From contig NZ_JAIQUM010000054.1 of NCBI RefSeq assembly GCF_020075705.1, forward strand, positions 1 to 36,087: a DNA stretch of 36,087 nt. Reading direction: 5' to 3'. The notes below the pieces were generated by a model. It did not search any database, was not told where the DNA came from, and saw only the letters and a program-made list of their open reading frames with translations. The DNA is from Metabacillus rhizolycopersici (GTDB lineage: Bacteria > Bacillota > Bacilli > Bacillales > Bacillaceae). Both the position numbers and the translations under genes were made by a program. This document shows positions 28,483 to 35,918 of the stretch, one piece after another. Position 1 is the stretch's first letter. Each line of letters starts with the position of its first letter.

Positions 28483-29481
28483 ATGAAAAAATGGATCGTA
28501 TTGACTTGCACACTACTTCTCTTCCTTGCCGGATGTGCAGGGGGACAAGAGTCATCTGAAAGTGGGCAGGAAGAAAAGAAAGAGAATGAAAAGGTGACGG
28601 TCGTTCTTGATTGGACTCCGAATACAAATCATACAGGTTTATATGTTGCAGAGGAAAAGGGCTATTTTAAAGAAGAAGGACTAGATGTTGAGATTATTAT
28701 GCCTGGTGAGTCAGGCGCAGATCAACTTGTTGCTTCAGGTAAAGCTGATTTTGGTGTGAGCTATCAAGAAAGTATTACACAAGCACGGGTTCAAGGAGTA
28801 CCGCTTGTATCCATTGCAGCCGTTATTCAGCATAATACGTCAGGGTTTGCCTCACCAGCGGAAAAAAACATTACATCGCCAAAGGACTTCGCAGGGAAAA
28901 CGTATGGCGGCTGGGGTTCTCCAGTTGAAAAGTCTGTTATTTCTTCGTTAATGAGCCAAGAAAAGGCCAATGTAGAAGATGTTTCGATTGTGAATATGGG
29001 TGATACAGATTTTTTTACAGCCGTAAAGCGTGATGTTGATTTTGCCTGGATTTATTATGGGTGGACAGGCATTGAAGCAGAGTTACGCGGTGAAAAGATG
29101 AATATGGTCTATTTAACGGATTATAGTAAAAATCTTGATTATTATACACCAGTACTTGCAACGAATGAGAAAAAGCTAGAATCAAATCCTGAGCAAGTGA
29201 AAAAGTTCTTAAAGGCGGTTTCAAAAGGTTATCAGTTTGCGATCGACAATCCATCTGAAGCGGCGGATAGTTTAATGAAAGCAGCTCCAGATCTTGATCA
29301 AGAACTTGTTAAGAAAAGTCAAGAATGGTTAGCCTCTCGCTATCAGGACAATGCGCCAAGATGGGGTGAACAAAAGCAAGAAATTTGGGCAAACTATGCA
29401 AACTGGATGTATGAAAATAAATTATTAGAAAAACAACTCGATGCTAAAGCAGCATTTACAAACGACTATTTACCAGAATAA
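28483..29481 (+). CDS. thiY: Thiamine-precursor (formylaminopyrimidine-type) binding lipoprotein ThiY
   Basis: A 332-aa lipoprotein of the NMT1/THI5-like ABC receptors. Signal and lipobox LAGC (Cys at residue 18) are followed by an acidic tether and VVLDWTPNTNHTGLYVAEEK, the hallmark of ThiY and related HMP/FAMP binders; SGKADFGVSYQES and GGWGSPVE are also typical. The ATG at 28483 has an AGGAGG site; the open frame extends upstream into the riboswitch but that part is not translated. It leads an operon with a thiamine-binding-type protein, permease ThiX and ATPase ThiZ behind a TPP riboswitch. In B. halodurans ThiY binds N-formyl-4-amino-5-aminomethyl-2-methylpyrimidine for salvage; here this is inferred by family. 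Confidence 0.93.
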   Translation: MKKWIVLTCTLLLFLAGCAGGQESSESGQEEKKENEKVTVVLDWTPNTNHTGLYVAEEKGYFKEEGLDVEIIMPGESGADQLVASGKADFGVSYQESITQARVQGVPLVSIAAVIQHNTSGFASPAEKNITSPKDFAGKTYGGWGSPVEKSVISSLMSQEKANVEDVSIVNMGDTDFFTAVKRDVDFAWIYYGWTGIEAELRGEKMNMVYLTDYSKNLDYYTPVLATNEKKLESNPEQVKKFLKAVSKGYQFAIDNPSEAADSLMKAAPDLDQELVKKSQEWLASRYQDNAPRWGEQKQEIWANYANWMYENKLLEKQLDAKAAFTNDYLPE

Positions 29482-29492
29482 GGAGAGAAATC

Positions 29493-29783
29493 ATGAACAA
29501 CTCGCTAGTTAGCATTCAAATCATACCGAAAACAAAACCAGGGGAAGATGTCATTCCTTATGTCGATGAAGCGATTAAAATCATTGATGAATCGGGCGTA
29601 AAATATGAAGTTCATCCATTAGAAACAACAATGGAAGGCGAACTTTCTCATTTATTTGAGATTATTTCAAAAATGAATGAACGAATGGTCGAAATGGGAA
29701 GTCGTAATGTTATTTCTCAAGTGAAAATTTTATATCAGCCTTCTGGGATTGCGATGACTGATTTAACGGAGAAATATCGCTAA
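29493..29783 (+). CDS. Thiamine-binding protein, MTH1187/YqgV family
   Basis: A 96-aa protein of the Thiamine_BP (formerly DUF77) family, cytoplasmic, a small ferredoxin-like fold that forms tetramers. Recognisable are VSIQIIPKTKPGEDVIPYVD, the ligand-loop segment KYEVHPLETTMEGEL and the C-terminal ISQVKILYQPSG. Family members bind thiamine or a related pyrimidine. It lies inside the thi operon between thiY and thiX, its stop codon overlapping the thiX ATG (TAATG), so it may hand over or sense the imported compound. Confidence 0.88.
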   Translation: MNNSLVSIQIIPKTKPGEDVIPYVDEAIKIIDESGVKYEVHPLETTMEGELSHLFEIISKMNERMVEMGSRNVISQVKILYQPSGIAMTDLTEKYR

Positions 29784-30544
29784 TGAGAAAAATGTTCTTA
29801 AAGGGATGGAGACCGATTTTTGTGCTCCTTCTCTTATTTTTTATGTGGGAAATAATCGTGAAAAAAGCAGACATTCCAGATTGGCTTTTACCTGCGCCTT
29901 CTCAAATATTTGCTGAAGGAATCACGGGCTGGGCAGGCTTTTCCGGGCATGTGCTTGCAACAATAAAGCTTGGAATCTCAGGTTTTGCAATCGGTGTTGG
30001 ATTTGGGCTTTTAGTAGCTGTCCTTTTATATGTGATTCCCTTTGTAAGAGAAGCTGTTTATCCATTGCTTATTCTTTCGCAAAATGTGCCAGTCATCGTT
30101 TTGGCACCGTTGCTCGTGATTTGGTTTGGTTTCGGTATGTTGCCGAAAATGATCGTGATTACACTGGTTTGTTTTTTTCCAATTACAGTGGCGGCATTAG
30201 ACGGATTTAAGCAAACGGCTCCTGATTTAAAGCATTATATGAGAATGGCGGGGGCAACGCGTCAGCAGCTGTTTTGGAAGCTAGAACTTCCATATGCCCT
30301 TCCGTCGATTTTTTCTGGGATGAAAATCTCAGCTACATACAGCATCATGGGGGCTGTGATTTCCGAATGGCTTGGTGCAAAAGAGGGAATTGGAGTCTAC
30401 ATGACACTTGCCTCATCTTCATTCCAAACAGATCGTGTTTTCGTTGCCATATTTGCGATCATGGCTTTAAGCCTCTTATTCTTCGGGGTTATTATTTTAA
30501 TGGAACGACTACTCATAAGGTGGCAGTTAAAAGGAGGCGAGTGA
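29783..30544 (+). CDS. thiX: Thiamine-precursor ABC transporter permease ThiX
   Basis: A 253-aa permease of the SsuC/TauC/ThiX type with six helices. The signature loop DLKHYMRMAGATRQQLFWKL ELPYALP contains the EAA-type motif with the conserved Gly, which contacts ThiZ. Helices near residues 10-27, 55-78, 92-130, 180-200 and 215-240 are evident. It starts inside the stop codon of the upstream gene and ends 1 nt before thiZ. Assignment to ThiX and not to a sulfonate transporter rests on the TPP riboswitch and ThiY. Confidence 0.9.
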   Translation: MRKMFLKGWRPIFVLLLLFFMWEIIVKKADIPDWLLPAPSQIFAEGITGWAGFSGHVLATIKLGISGFAIGVGFGLLVAVLLYVIPFVREAVYPLLILSQNVPVIVLAPLLVIWFGFGMLPKMIVITLVCFFPITVAALDGFKQTAPDLKHYMRMAGATRQQLFWKLELPYALPSIFSGMKISATYSIMGAVISEWLGAKEGIGVYMTLASSSFQTDRVFVAIFAIMALSLLFFGVIILMERLLIRWQLKGGE

Positions 30545-30545
30545 A

Positions 30546-31274
30546 ATGAGTGTTTTAACCTTAGATAATATTTCAAAAAAATTCGCAGAGAATGCCATCA
30601 TTAAAAATCTACAATTACAAGTTAACGATGGTGAATTTGTCTCGATTCTTGGTCCATCAGGGAGCGGAAAAAGTACACTCTTTTCTTTGATCGGCGGGAT
30701 TCTTTCACCTGATAATGGGACGATTTTGCTAGAAGGTGAAAACATTAACGGTAAAACAGGGGCTATTAGCTACATGCCGCAGTCACCGAGTTTACTTCCT
30801 TGGAAAACGGTTTTACAGAACGTACTTCTTGGTCAAGAACTTAAGGGGACTAAGGATGAAGCGAAAGCCGTACAAATGATTGAAAAGGCAGGGTTAGCTG
30901 AATATGTCCATGCTTATCCTCGTCAGCTTTCCGGCGGAATGAAGCAGCGAGTATCATTCATACGTGCCTTGCTAAGTCCACAGCCGTTGATCTGTCTTGA
31001 TGAACCATTTTCAGCATTAGACGAACTGACTCGCCTCGACATGCAGAAATGGCTATTATCTATTTGGGAAAACCATCGCCGGACGGTTTTGTTTGTGACA
31101 CATAATATCGAAGAAGCACTGTTTTTATCAGATCGAATTGTCATTCTTTCGAATAAACCAGCTTCGATTTTAGCTGATTTTGAGATTCCGTTTAAAAGGC
31201 CGCGTGGGGAAGAGCTTTTTTTAGAGGATGATTTTTTCGAGTGGAAACGTAAGATTTATCATGCTATGAAGTAG
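30546..31274 (+). CDS. thiZ: Thiamine-precursor ABC transporter ATP-binding protein ThiZ
   Basis: A 242-aa ABC ATPase of the SsuB/TauB/ThiZ group. Walker A GPSGSGKST, Q loop (ISYMPQSPSLLPWKTV), signature LSGGMKQRVSFIRALL, Walker B LICLDEPFSALDE and switch His in FVTHNIEEAL are intact. There is no TOBE extension, as usual for this group. It is the last gene of the thi operon; no clear terminator is visible right after it, only AT-rich sequence and the interspersed repeat from 31434. Confidence 0.92.
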   Translation: MSVLTLDNISKKFAENAIIKNLQLQVNDGEFVSILGPSGSGKSTLFSLIGGILSPDNGTILLEGENINGKTGAISYMPQSPSLLPWKTVLQNVLLGQELKGTKDEAKAVQMIEKAGLAEYVHAYPRQLSGGMKQRVSFIRALLSPQPLICLDEPFSALDELTRLDMQKWLLSIWENHRRTVLFVTHNIEEALFLSDRIVILSNKPASILADFEIPFKRPRGEELFLEDDFFEWKRKIYHAMK

Positions 31275-31433
31275 GTTTAATTAAACGTTTGTTTAAGCTT
31301 CAAGTGGAAGGGAAGGATAACCCGCCGTATAAGGGCTATCTCGCTTTATCCTAGCGTAACGTAGCGGATGAAAAGATGAAGGTGAACAGTCTTTATTCAA
31401 TGATAAGAAAGTATAAATTTTTGAACTTAGTGT

Positions 31434-31563
31434 CGGTGTCTAGCGCAAGCGTCCAGCCCCTCTTGGGTCTAAGCCACTTTTGAATTGAAGGTAAAAAACA
31501 CCTTCTATTCAAAAGTGGCTTATGCTATGCCTGAGGCTGAACAAGGCGCTTGCGCTTTTCTTA
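31434..31563. repeat. Bacillaceae interspersed cruciform repeat
   Basis: GCGCAAGCG (31443) pairs with CGCTTGCGC (31547), enclosing a near-perfect hairpin in which TAAGCCACTTTTGAAT (31470-31485) pairs with ATTCAAAAGTGGCTTA (31507-31522) and GAAGGT with ACCTTC inside. The edges (GTGTCTAGCGCAAGCG, GGCGCTTGCGCTTTTCTTA) are those of an intergenic repeat very common in Bacillus-like genomes. It lies behind thiZ and may act as its terminator. ORFs in this span are read through the hairpin and are not real. Confidence 0.75.
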
Positions 31564-31582
31564 AGCTGTTCACTTTATTATG

Positions 31583-31740
31583 TTATTCTTCCTCAACAAT
31601 CCTCGATGATATCCAACCAACCGCTCCAGTGTTGGTCTCAACCTTTAACGATCTTATCCCACTGTTATCTGTTATTTCTTCTTCTAAATAGGTTACTAAT
31701 TCATTTTCCTTGAATGTTTCCTGAAAAAAACTAAATTGTT
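31583..31740 (-). pseudogene. C-terminal remnant of a bacterial SH3-domain protein
   Basis: On the minus strand a frame stays open from about 31812 down to the stop at 31583. Its last ~40 codons read NELVTYLEEEITDNSG, then LKVETNTGAVGWISSRIVEEE, a good match to the last strands of bacterial SH3_3 domains (VxTxxGxxGWIxSxxV). No ATG, GTG or ribosome binding site fits, and the first part is low-quality sequence, so only the 3' end of the gene survives. The parent was probably an exported wall-associated or sensor protein. Confidence 0.55.
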
Positions 31741-31779
31741 GATTTAAAATAAAGTTCGATAATTTATAAAAAAGATTGA

Positions 31780-31810
31780 TAAAACCCTGTATTAATATAG
31801 GGTTTTTCTT
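31780..31810. terminator. Terminator-like hairpin upstream of the SH3 remnant
   Basis: AAAACCCT (31781-31788) pairs with AGGGTTTT (31799-31806), then TTCTTTT on the plus strand. It could end plus-strand transcription coming from the thi operon. Confidence 0.6.
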
Positions 31811-31917
31811 TTGCCCTTAAACGTCATATTGTTCAATTAAAGGTCCAGATTCTTGAACAAAACCTTTATTTAATGATTAGCAAGGAACTCGAATAGTTCA
31901 TTTATTATATCAATCAA

Positions 31918-33312
31918 CTATGTTGAAGCGTCGGGCACCCTAACAATAAAGGTGCTTCCCTTTCCAAGCTCACTTTCTACTTTTATCTTCCCTTTATGGC
32001 TTTCGACGATCCATTTCGCAATGGAGAGCCCTAATCCATGACTGCCTATTTGCCGGGAACGCGATTTGTCCGATCGATAAAACCGCTCGAAAATTCGATG
32101 AACATCTTCTTGTTTGATTCCAATTCCCGTATCCTGGACTCTTATACAAAGGTCAGACCCCTCTTTTGAAAGGGAAAGCTTCACTTCTCCCCCGTTTGGT
32201 GTGTATTTAATCGCATTGTCTAACAGAATGTATACTAACTGCGATAATCTTTCGGGGTCACCAACGGCCATCAGTGATGCTGGTGCAGACAAGCTCGTAG
32301 ATATTTGCTTTTCATCGACCAGCGAACTGACAGACTCCAATGCTTGTTCTGCCAGCGGCCTGAAATCAAAGGTTTCTCTTCTAAGTTCAAGGGTATCCGA
32401 ATCAGAACGGGCCAATGTTAATAAATCACTGACCAAATTTGTCATCCGCTTCACTTCCTGCCTCATATTGGAAAGAATCCTTCCTGAAAAATCCTCCTTT
32501 TCCTCGGGTTCGATGGTCATTTCCATGGCGTCAATGGAAGATAACAAAACACTCAATGGTGTCCGCAGTTCATGGGAAGCATCTGCGACAAATTCCCTTT
32601 GTCTTGTGAATGCACGGGTAATCGGAATCATGGCTTTTTTGGACATTTTCTGGCTAATGAATATAGCAACCCCAAAAAACACAATCCCTAACACGACAAG
32701 GATCACAAGAACCCAGTTAAAAAGCTGATAAGCAAATGAAATATCTTTTCCAATAAAGAGTTGCCCAACGAATTGATCTTTATAATAAATGGAATGGCTG
32801 GCAATCATGAGGCGTATATCCTGCTCAGGTTCAGGGTGATGAAATTTCCCCATTTTCCCTCTGCCTTTTGGATTACCTTCAACATGAATATTCTCATTCA
32901 AAAGTTCAATTCTGTTTATCATCATTTTGTTCAGCAGAGGTAATATCGCTGGCCGCAAACGACTGTCATCTTCATTGCCCATGATGATCTCTCCATTTGT
33001 ATTCATGACGTAATAAAAGGCTTGATTCACCCCGGCAAACACGATTTCTTGTTCTTGCACGTCCTGGAGATTATTCTCTTTATTTTCCAACAAATAAGTC
33101 TCAACAATGTTTGCTTCTTGGACTATGAGGGACTCTAGTTCACGTTCTGAGCTTTTTAAAATAGTAATGTAAAGGACGGTATAGACGATTATAATAAAAA
33201 GCGCAAGGAAAAGAATAAGCAACCCACTGTAAATACGGGTTAATCGCCTTTGAGTGGTGCTGAACATATCTTTTCCGTGAAACGTAAAGAAGCTGCGGAT
33301 GAATGAAAACAT
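31918..33312 (-). CDS. Two-component sensor histidine kinase
   Basis: A 464-aa membrane kinase: transmembrane helix (residues about 30-52), an extracytoplasmic sensor of ~145 residues (with a basic/His segment KGRGKMGKFHHPEPEQ), a second helix (about 199-221), then the dimerisation domain with the phospho-acceptor H247 in DASHELRTP, N box DNAIKYTPNGG, G1 DTGIGIKQED, F box RIFERFYRSDKSRSR and G2 SHGLGLSIAKWIV. The start at 33312 is 1 nt after the response-regulator stop; an upstream ATG (33372) would overlap the regulator by 59 nt, and an ATG at 33267 (GGAAAAG site) is an alternative. The sensed signal is unknown; the gene order with an M50-like protein and PspA points to envelope stress. Confidence 0.92.
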   Translation of the reverse strand: MFSFIRSFFTFHGKDMFSTTQRRLTRIYSGLLILFLALFIIIVYTVLYITILKSSERELESLIVQEANIVETYLLENKENNLQDVQEQEIVFAGVNQAFYYVMNTNGEIIMGNEDDSRLRPAILPLLNKMMINRIELLNENIHVEGNPKGRGKMGKFHHPEPEQDIRLMIASHSIYYKDQFVGQLFIGKDISFAYQLFNWVLVILVVLGIVFFGVAIFISQKMSKKAMIPITRAFTRQREFVADASHELRTPLSVLLSSIDAMEMTIEPEEKEDFSGRILSNMRQEVKRMTNLVSDLLTLARSDSDTLELRRETFDFRPLAEQALESVSSLVDEKQISTSLSAPASLMAVGDPERLSQLVYILLDNAIKYTPNGGEVKLSLSKEGSDLCIRVQDTGIGIKQEDVHRIFERFYRSDKSRSRQIGSHGLGLSIAKWIVESHKGKIKVESELGKGSTFIVRVPDAST

Positions 33313-33313
33313 G

Positions 33314-33988
33314 CTAGTGTTCAAACTTATAGCCCACCCCTCTAATGCTTTTAAGCAAATCTTGTTTTCCAAAGCTCTTTAACTTTTTTCTGATTAACTT
33401 CACGGTGGCATCGATGGCTTTCGGGGCAACTTCGGAATCATAGCCCCAAATACGGTCAAGAATCACCTCCCGCGGCATGACTTGTCCTTTATTTTGCACC
33501 AATAAATCCAATAGTTGAAATTCCCTCGGACTAAGTTGAATTTCCTCGTTTTCTAAACGAACCATGTGGCTCATCCGGTTCAACACCAAATCCTGTATTC
33601 TAATTTCTTCTTCGAGAATAGGTGCATAGTTGCGGCGAGAAAGGGCTCGCAATCGCGCCAGTAGTTCACCAATTTCAAATGGTTTGACAAGATAATCATC
33701 TGCTCCTGAATCCAGCCCTACGATTCGGTCCTGAACGCTATCTTTAGCCGTCAGCATCAGAATGGCACCGGAATACCCTTGTTTTCGCAAATGGCGGCAG
33801 ACCTCCACACCGTCCCTATTTGGCATCATCCAGTCAAGGACTAACACATCGTAGTGAGAGTTGGTAGCGTAATAATAGGCATCTTCTCCCTCCATTACCC
33901 ACTCTACTTTATAGCCTGCCTTCTTTTTGAGCATATAGACGATTAATTCCCCAAGAGTTACATCATCTTCAGCCAATAATATATTCAT
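33314..33988 (-). CDS. OmpR/PhoB-family response regulator
   Basis: A 224-aa regulator with an N-terminal receiver (acidic pocket E7-D8-D9, phospho-acceptor D52 in VLVLDWMMP, Lys near 103 in LVKPFE) and a C-terminal winged helix (LSPREFQLLDLLVQNKGQVM, AIDATVKLIRKKLKSFG, SIRGVGYKFE). The ATG at 33988 has an AAAGGAG site; a TTG three codons earlier is less likely. It is translationally coupled to the kinase downstream (1 nt between stop and start). OmpR-type regulators bind direct repeats about 11 bp apart; such a repeat lies before the His-rich/pspA operon at 35886-35905. Confidence 0.94.
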   Translation of the reverse strand: MNILLAEDDVTLGELIVYMLKKKAGYKVEWVMEGEDAYYYATNSHYDVLVLDWMMPNRDGVEVCRHLRKQGYSGAILMLTAKDSVQDRIVGLDSGADDYLVKPFEIGELLARLRALSRRNYAPILEEEIRIQDLVLNRMSHMVRLENEEIQLSPREFQLLDLLVQNKGQVMPREVILDRIWGYDSEVAPKAIDATVKLIRKKLKSFGKQDLLKSIRGVGYKFEH

Positions 33989-34045
33989 GGTTATCAACTC
34001 CTTTCAATATGAGGGGAATACTGAAAACCGGAAATCTCCTTAACC

Positions 34046-34699
34046 TTAAAGTAAATGTAAGATATGGTTTATGATAAAGTATCCAGTATAAAGTGACTGT
34101 CCGAGAAGAATGAGCCCAAACGTCATTACTGGGATTAATTTTAAACCAACAAGAAAGCCGGAACCAGCTGTTTTTTTTCGTTCCCAAAGACTTTGCCTGC
34201 ACACTTGTAAGCCATTCATAATACTTTTCATAAGAAGGAAGGACGATAGAAAGATACTTATATGCATAATGGCTATGTGATATTGGAAATGAATCGGCAA
34301 AGCTAGTAAAACAACAAATGATAACGCCCATATGATACCCAAAACATTGCGAATCCATAGTAAAACAGCAATAATCATTAAAGCGATGAACAAATACAGA
34401 ATAAAATAATAGTTTTGGTTGGATATGAAATAAAATAACCCAATTGCCGCAAGTGACTGTCCCGTATATCCTGCATAGGTGATAAGCGAATGTTTGAATG
34501 AAGAATTTTCCGCATTTGTTCTCACCCTTGAGCCATCGTTAGGCAAATAAATTTTACTTGCTGTTCTTCCTTCTAAAATGACTATTATGACTTCGTGAAG
34601 AAGGGTATTACAAAGGGAAAAATAAGCTCTTATATATGGAATTTGAGTGGCGATCAAGGCAATGAATAGATAAATAGGAATAGGTAACGTATGATTCAT
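34046..34699 (-). CDS. Peptidase M50B-like membrane protein with degenerate catalytic motif
   Basis: A 217-aa polytopic protein with about six hydrophobic segments. The block NTLLHEVIIVILEGRTASKI followed by LPNDGSRVRTN has the layout of M50B-like membrane proteases (N-T-x-x-HExxH-A...G-G-x-x-x-I...DGSG-x-T), but the HExxH reads HEVII, so the second zinc ligand is lost and proteolysis is unlikely. The ATG at 34699 is chosen for the AAAGGAGC site 8 nt upstream; an earlier in-frame start at 34738 lies within the terminator of pspA. It precedes the response regulator by 57 nt, likely in one transcript. It may have become a sensor or chaperone partner of the kinase. The family assignment is by motif only. 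Confidence 0.6.
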   Translation of the reverse strand: MNHTLPIPIYLFIALIATQIPYIRAYFSLCNTLLHEVIIVILEGRTASKIYLPNDGSRVRTNAENSSFKHSLITYAGYTGQSLAAIGLFYFISNQNYYFILYLFIALMIIAVLLWIRNVLGIIWALSFVVLLALPIHFQYHIAIMHISIFLSSFLLMKSIMNGLQVCRQSLWERKKTAGSGFLVGLKLIPVMTFGLILLGQSLYTGYFIINHILHLL

Positions 34700-34727
34700 T
34701 CTTTTGCTCCTTTCTTGATATCGATAG

Positions 34728-34760
34728 AAAAAGAGCACCTAACTTAATCTGCTGGCGCTC
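34728..34760 (-). terminator. Terminator between pspA and the M50-like gene
   Basis: On the minus strand GAGCGCC pairs with GGTGCTC (one G-T), followed by TTTTTCT. It separates the His-rich/pspA transcript from the M50-like/two-component genes or attenuates read-through. Confidence 0.7.
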
Positions 34761-34773
34761 TCATTTCAATATT

Positions 34774-35433
34774 CTACTTTTCACTTTTTAGCTTTTCGAT
34801 CTCTCTAGCTAATTCCTCTTCATTCACAACGTTTCGATAGACAGCGTCATGCTGTACTAAGGGATTAGCAAATTGGCTGCCAGCCTGTACTTCAGCTTCC
34901 ATTAATAGGATTCTATCTTCGGCACGAGTAACCCCTCTTACGATAGTATCAGTTTGGAAAGAAACAGTAGCATTCTGAATCTGTTTAATAGACTGGGCTA
35001 CATTCGCTCGAGATGCCAATAGAATTTTCTTATGCTGTAATTCATTATAGGTTTCTTGCAGTTCATTTAGCTTTTCCTTGAGCATGCCAGTTTGTCCTTG
35101 AATAGCTTCATATTGCTGTTCATAAAGACTAAGTTGTTTTTCATAAATAAGTTTTTCCTGCACAGCTAATTTCGTTATTGTATCTTCTCCCTGATCGATA
35201 GCCAGCTTTGCTTGTCGCGCTCTTTTTTCTACTATGTTCTTTGTTTCTAGAATAAGTACTGCTTGCTTATTTTCTACAAAAATCTGGCGGGAAAGAGCCT
35301 TCTGAGCTTTAGCTATTTCTTGCTCCATTTCTCTTGAATATTCATTTAACATGCTGATTGGATCTTCCCATTTATCTAACAATCCATTAATATCAGCCTT
35401 TGTAATGTTTTTTACTCTTTTAAAAATACCCAT
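34774..35433 (-). CDS. pspA: PspA/IM30 family stress protein
   Basis: A 219-aa coiled-coil protein of the PspA/IM30/LiaH family, which oligomerises on the inner face of the membrane and protects it under envelope stress. The N-terminal amphipathic helix (MGIFKRVKNITKADINGLLD), KWEDPISMLNEYSREMEQEI and the long heptad helices with KALSRQIF, YEKQLSLYEQQYEAIQ and a C-terminal EEELAREIEKLK agree with the family; the length is typical. It starts 1 nt after the stop of the small His-rich gene, with its AAGGAG site inside that gene, so the two are translationally coupled. Confidence 0.93.
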   Translation of the reverse strand: MGIFKRVKNITKADINGLLDKWEDPISMLNEYSREMEQEIAKAQKALSRQIFVENKQAVLILETKNIVEKRARQAKLAIDQGEDTITKLAVQEKLIYEKQLSLYEQQYEAIQGQTGMLKEKLNELQETYNELQHKKILLASRANVAQSIKQIQNATVSFQTDTIVRGVTRAEDRILLMEAEVQAGSQFANPLVQHDAVYRNVVNEEELAREIEKLKSEK

Positions 35434-35434
35434 T

Positions 35435-35839
35435 TTAGAGATTCTCCTTTTTATTAACTATATTTTTTTCCCATTGATCTAAAATACTTTCATTTTGGTT
35501 CATCATCGGTTTATGTGAATTCATGATAGATGTATCGATAAATTGTTGCATTGAAGTAGCCTTTGCTTTTTTTCTTAGCCATTTCACAAAAAGAACTAAA
35601 ACAGCGATCCCGATTATCAGGAATAATAGGAGTCCCCACCAGGAAAATCCTCCTCCATGATGATGACTGTACATCATGTGGTGGCCCCCAAAGTCGCCTC
35701 GTAGTCCCATTTCTCTTGGACCATGTCCATGTGGTCCAGCGGCAAGGGCACTATATCCTCCTAATAGAAAGTAGACTCCGAAAACCATTGGAGTGGTGAT
35801 TGCACTCCAAAAAAGCACCTTTTTCACTTTCGAATTCAT
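35435..35839 (-). CDS. Small His-rich two-helix membrane protein, function unknown
   Basis: A 134-aa protein I do not recognise by name. An N-terminal signal-like helix (residues about 8-33, ending YSALAAG), a ~30-residue extracytoplasmic Gly/His/Met-rich stretch (PHGHGPREMGLRGDFGG, then HHMMYSHHHGGG, nine His), a second helix (about 67-86, WWGLLLFLIIGIAVLVLFVK) and a basic, then acidic cytoplasmic tail. The His/Met loop could bind Cu, Zn or Ni, or act as a sensor. The AAAGGAGGA site is strong. It is the first gene of the pspA transcript, in the place where other Bacilli have a LiaI/LiaG-type membrane anchor for LiaH, so it may anchor PspA to the membrane. That is inference. Confidence 0.8.
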   Translation of the reverse strand: MNSKVKKVLFWSAITTPMVFGVYFLLGGYSALAAGPHGHGPREMGLRGDFGGHHMMYSHHHGGGFSWWGLLLFLIIGIAVLVLFVKWLRKKAKATSMQQFIDTSIMNSHKPMMNQNESILDQWEKNIVNKKENL

Positions 35840-35867
35840 CGTTTTTCTCCTCCTTTCGTTCTCGATG

Positions 35868-35905
35868 CTTATACTTTAGTAGAGGTTGGTGAAAACTTGG
35901 TGAAA
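35868..35905 (-). promoter_or_regulatory. Promoter and 11-bp direct repeat before the His-rich/pspA operon
   Basis: On the minus strand two TTTCACCAA boxes (plus-strand 35897-35905 and 35886-35894) are exactly 11 bp apart. The second overlaps the -35 element (TTTTCA), which is 16 nt from the TATAAG box (plus-strand 35868-35873). This geometry is typical of promoters activated by OmpR/PhoB-type regulators. Confidence 0.65.
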
Positions 35906-35918
35906 GTGAACGTCTTTT

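Noticed and set aside
31485..31713. Plus-strand ORFs of 63-68 codons
   Set aside because: They read through the cruciform repeat and antisense to the SH3 remnant; composition is not protein-like.
34699..34738. N-terminal extension of the M50B-like protein
   Set aside because: It falls within the terminator behind pspA, whereas AAAGGAG precedes the ATG at 34699.
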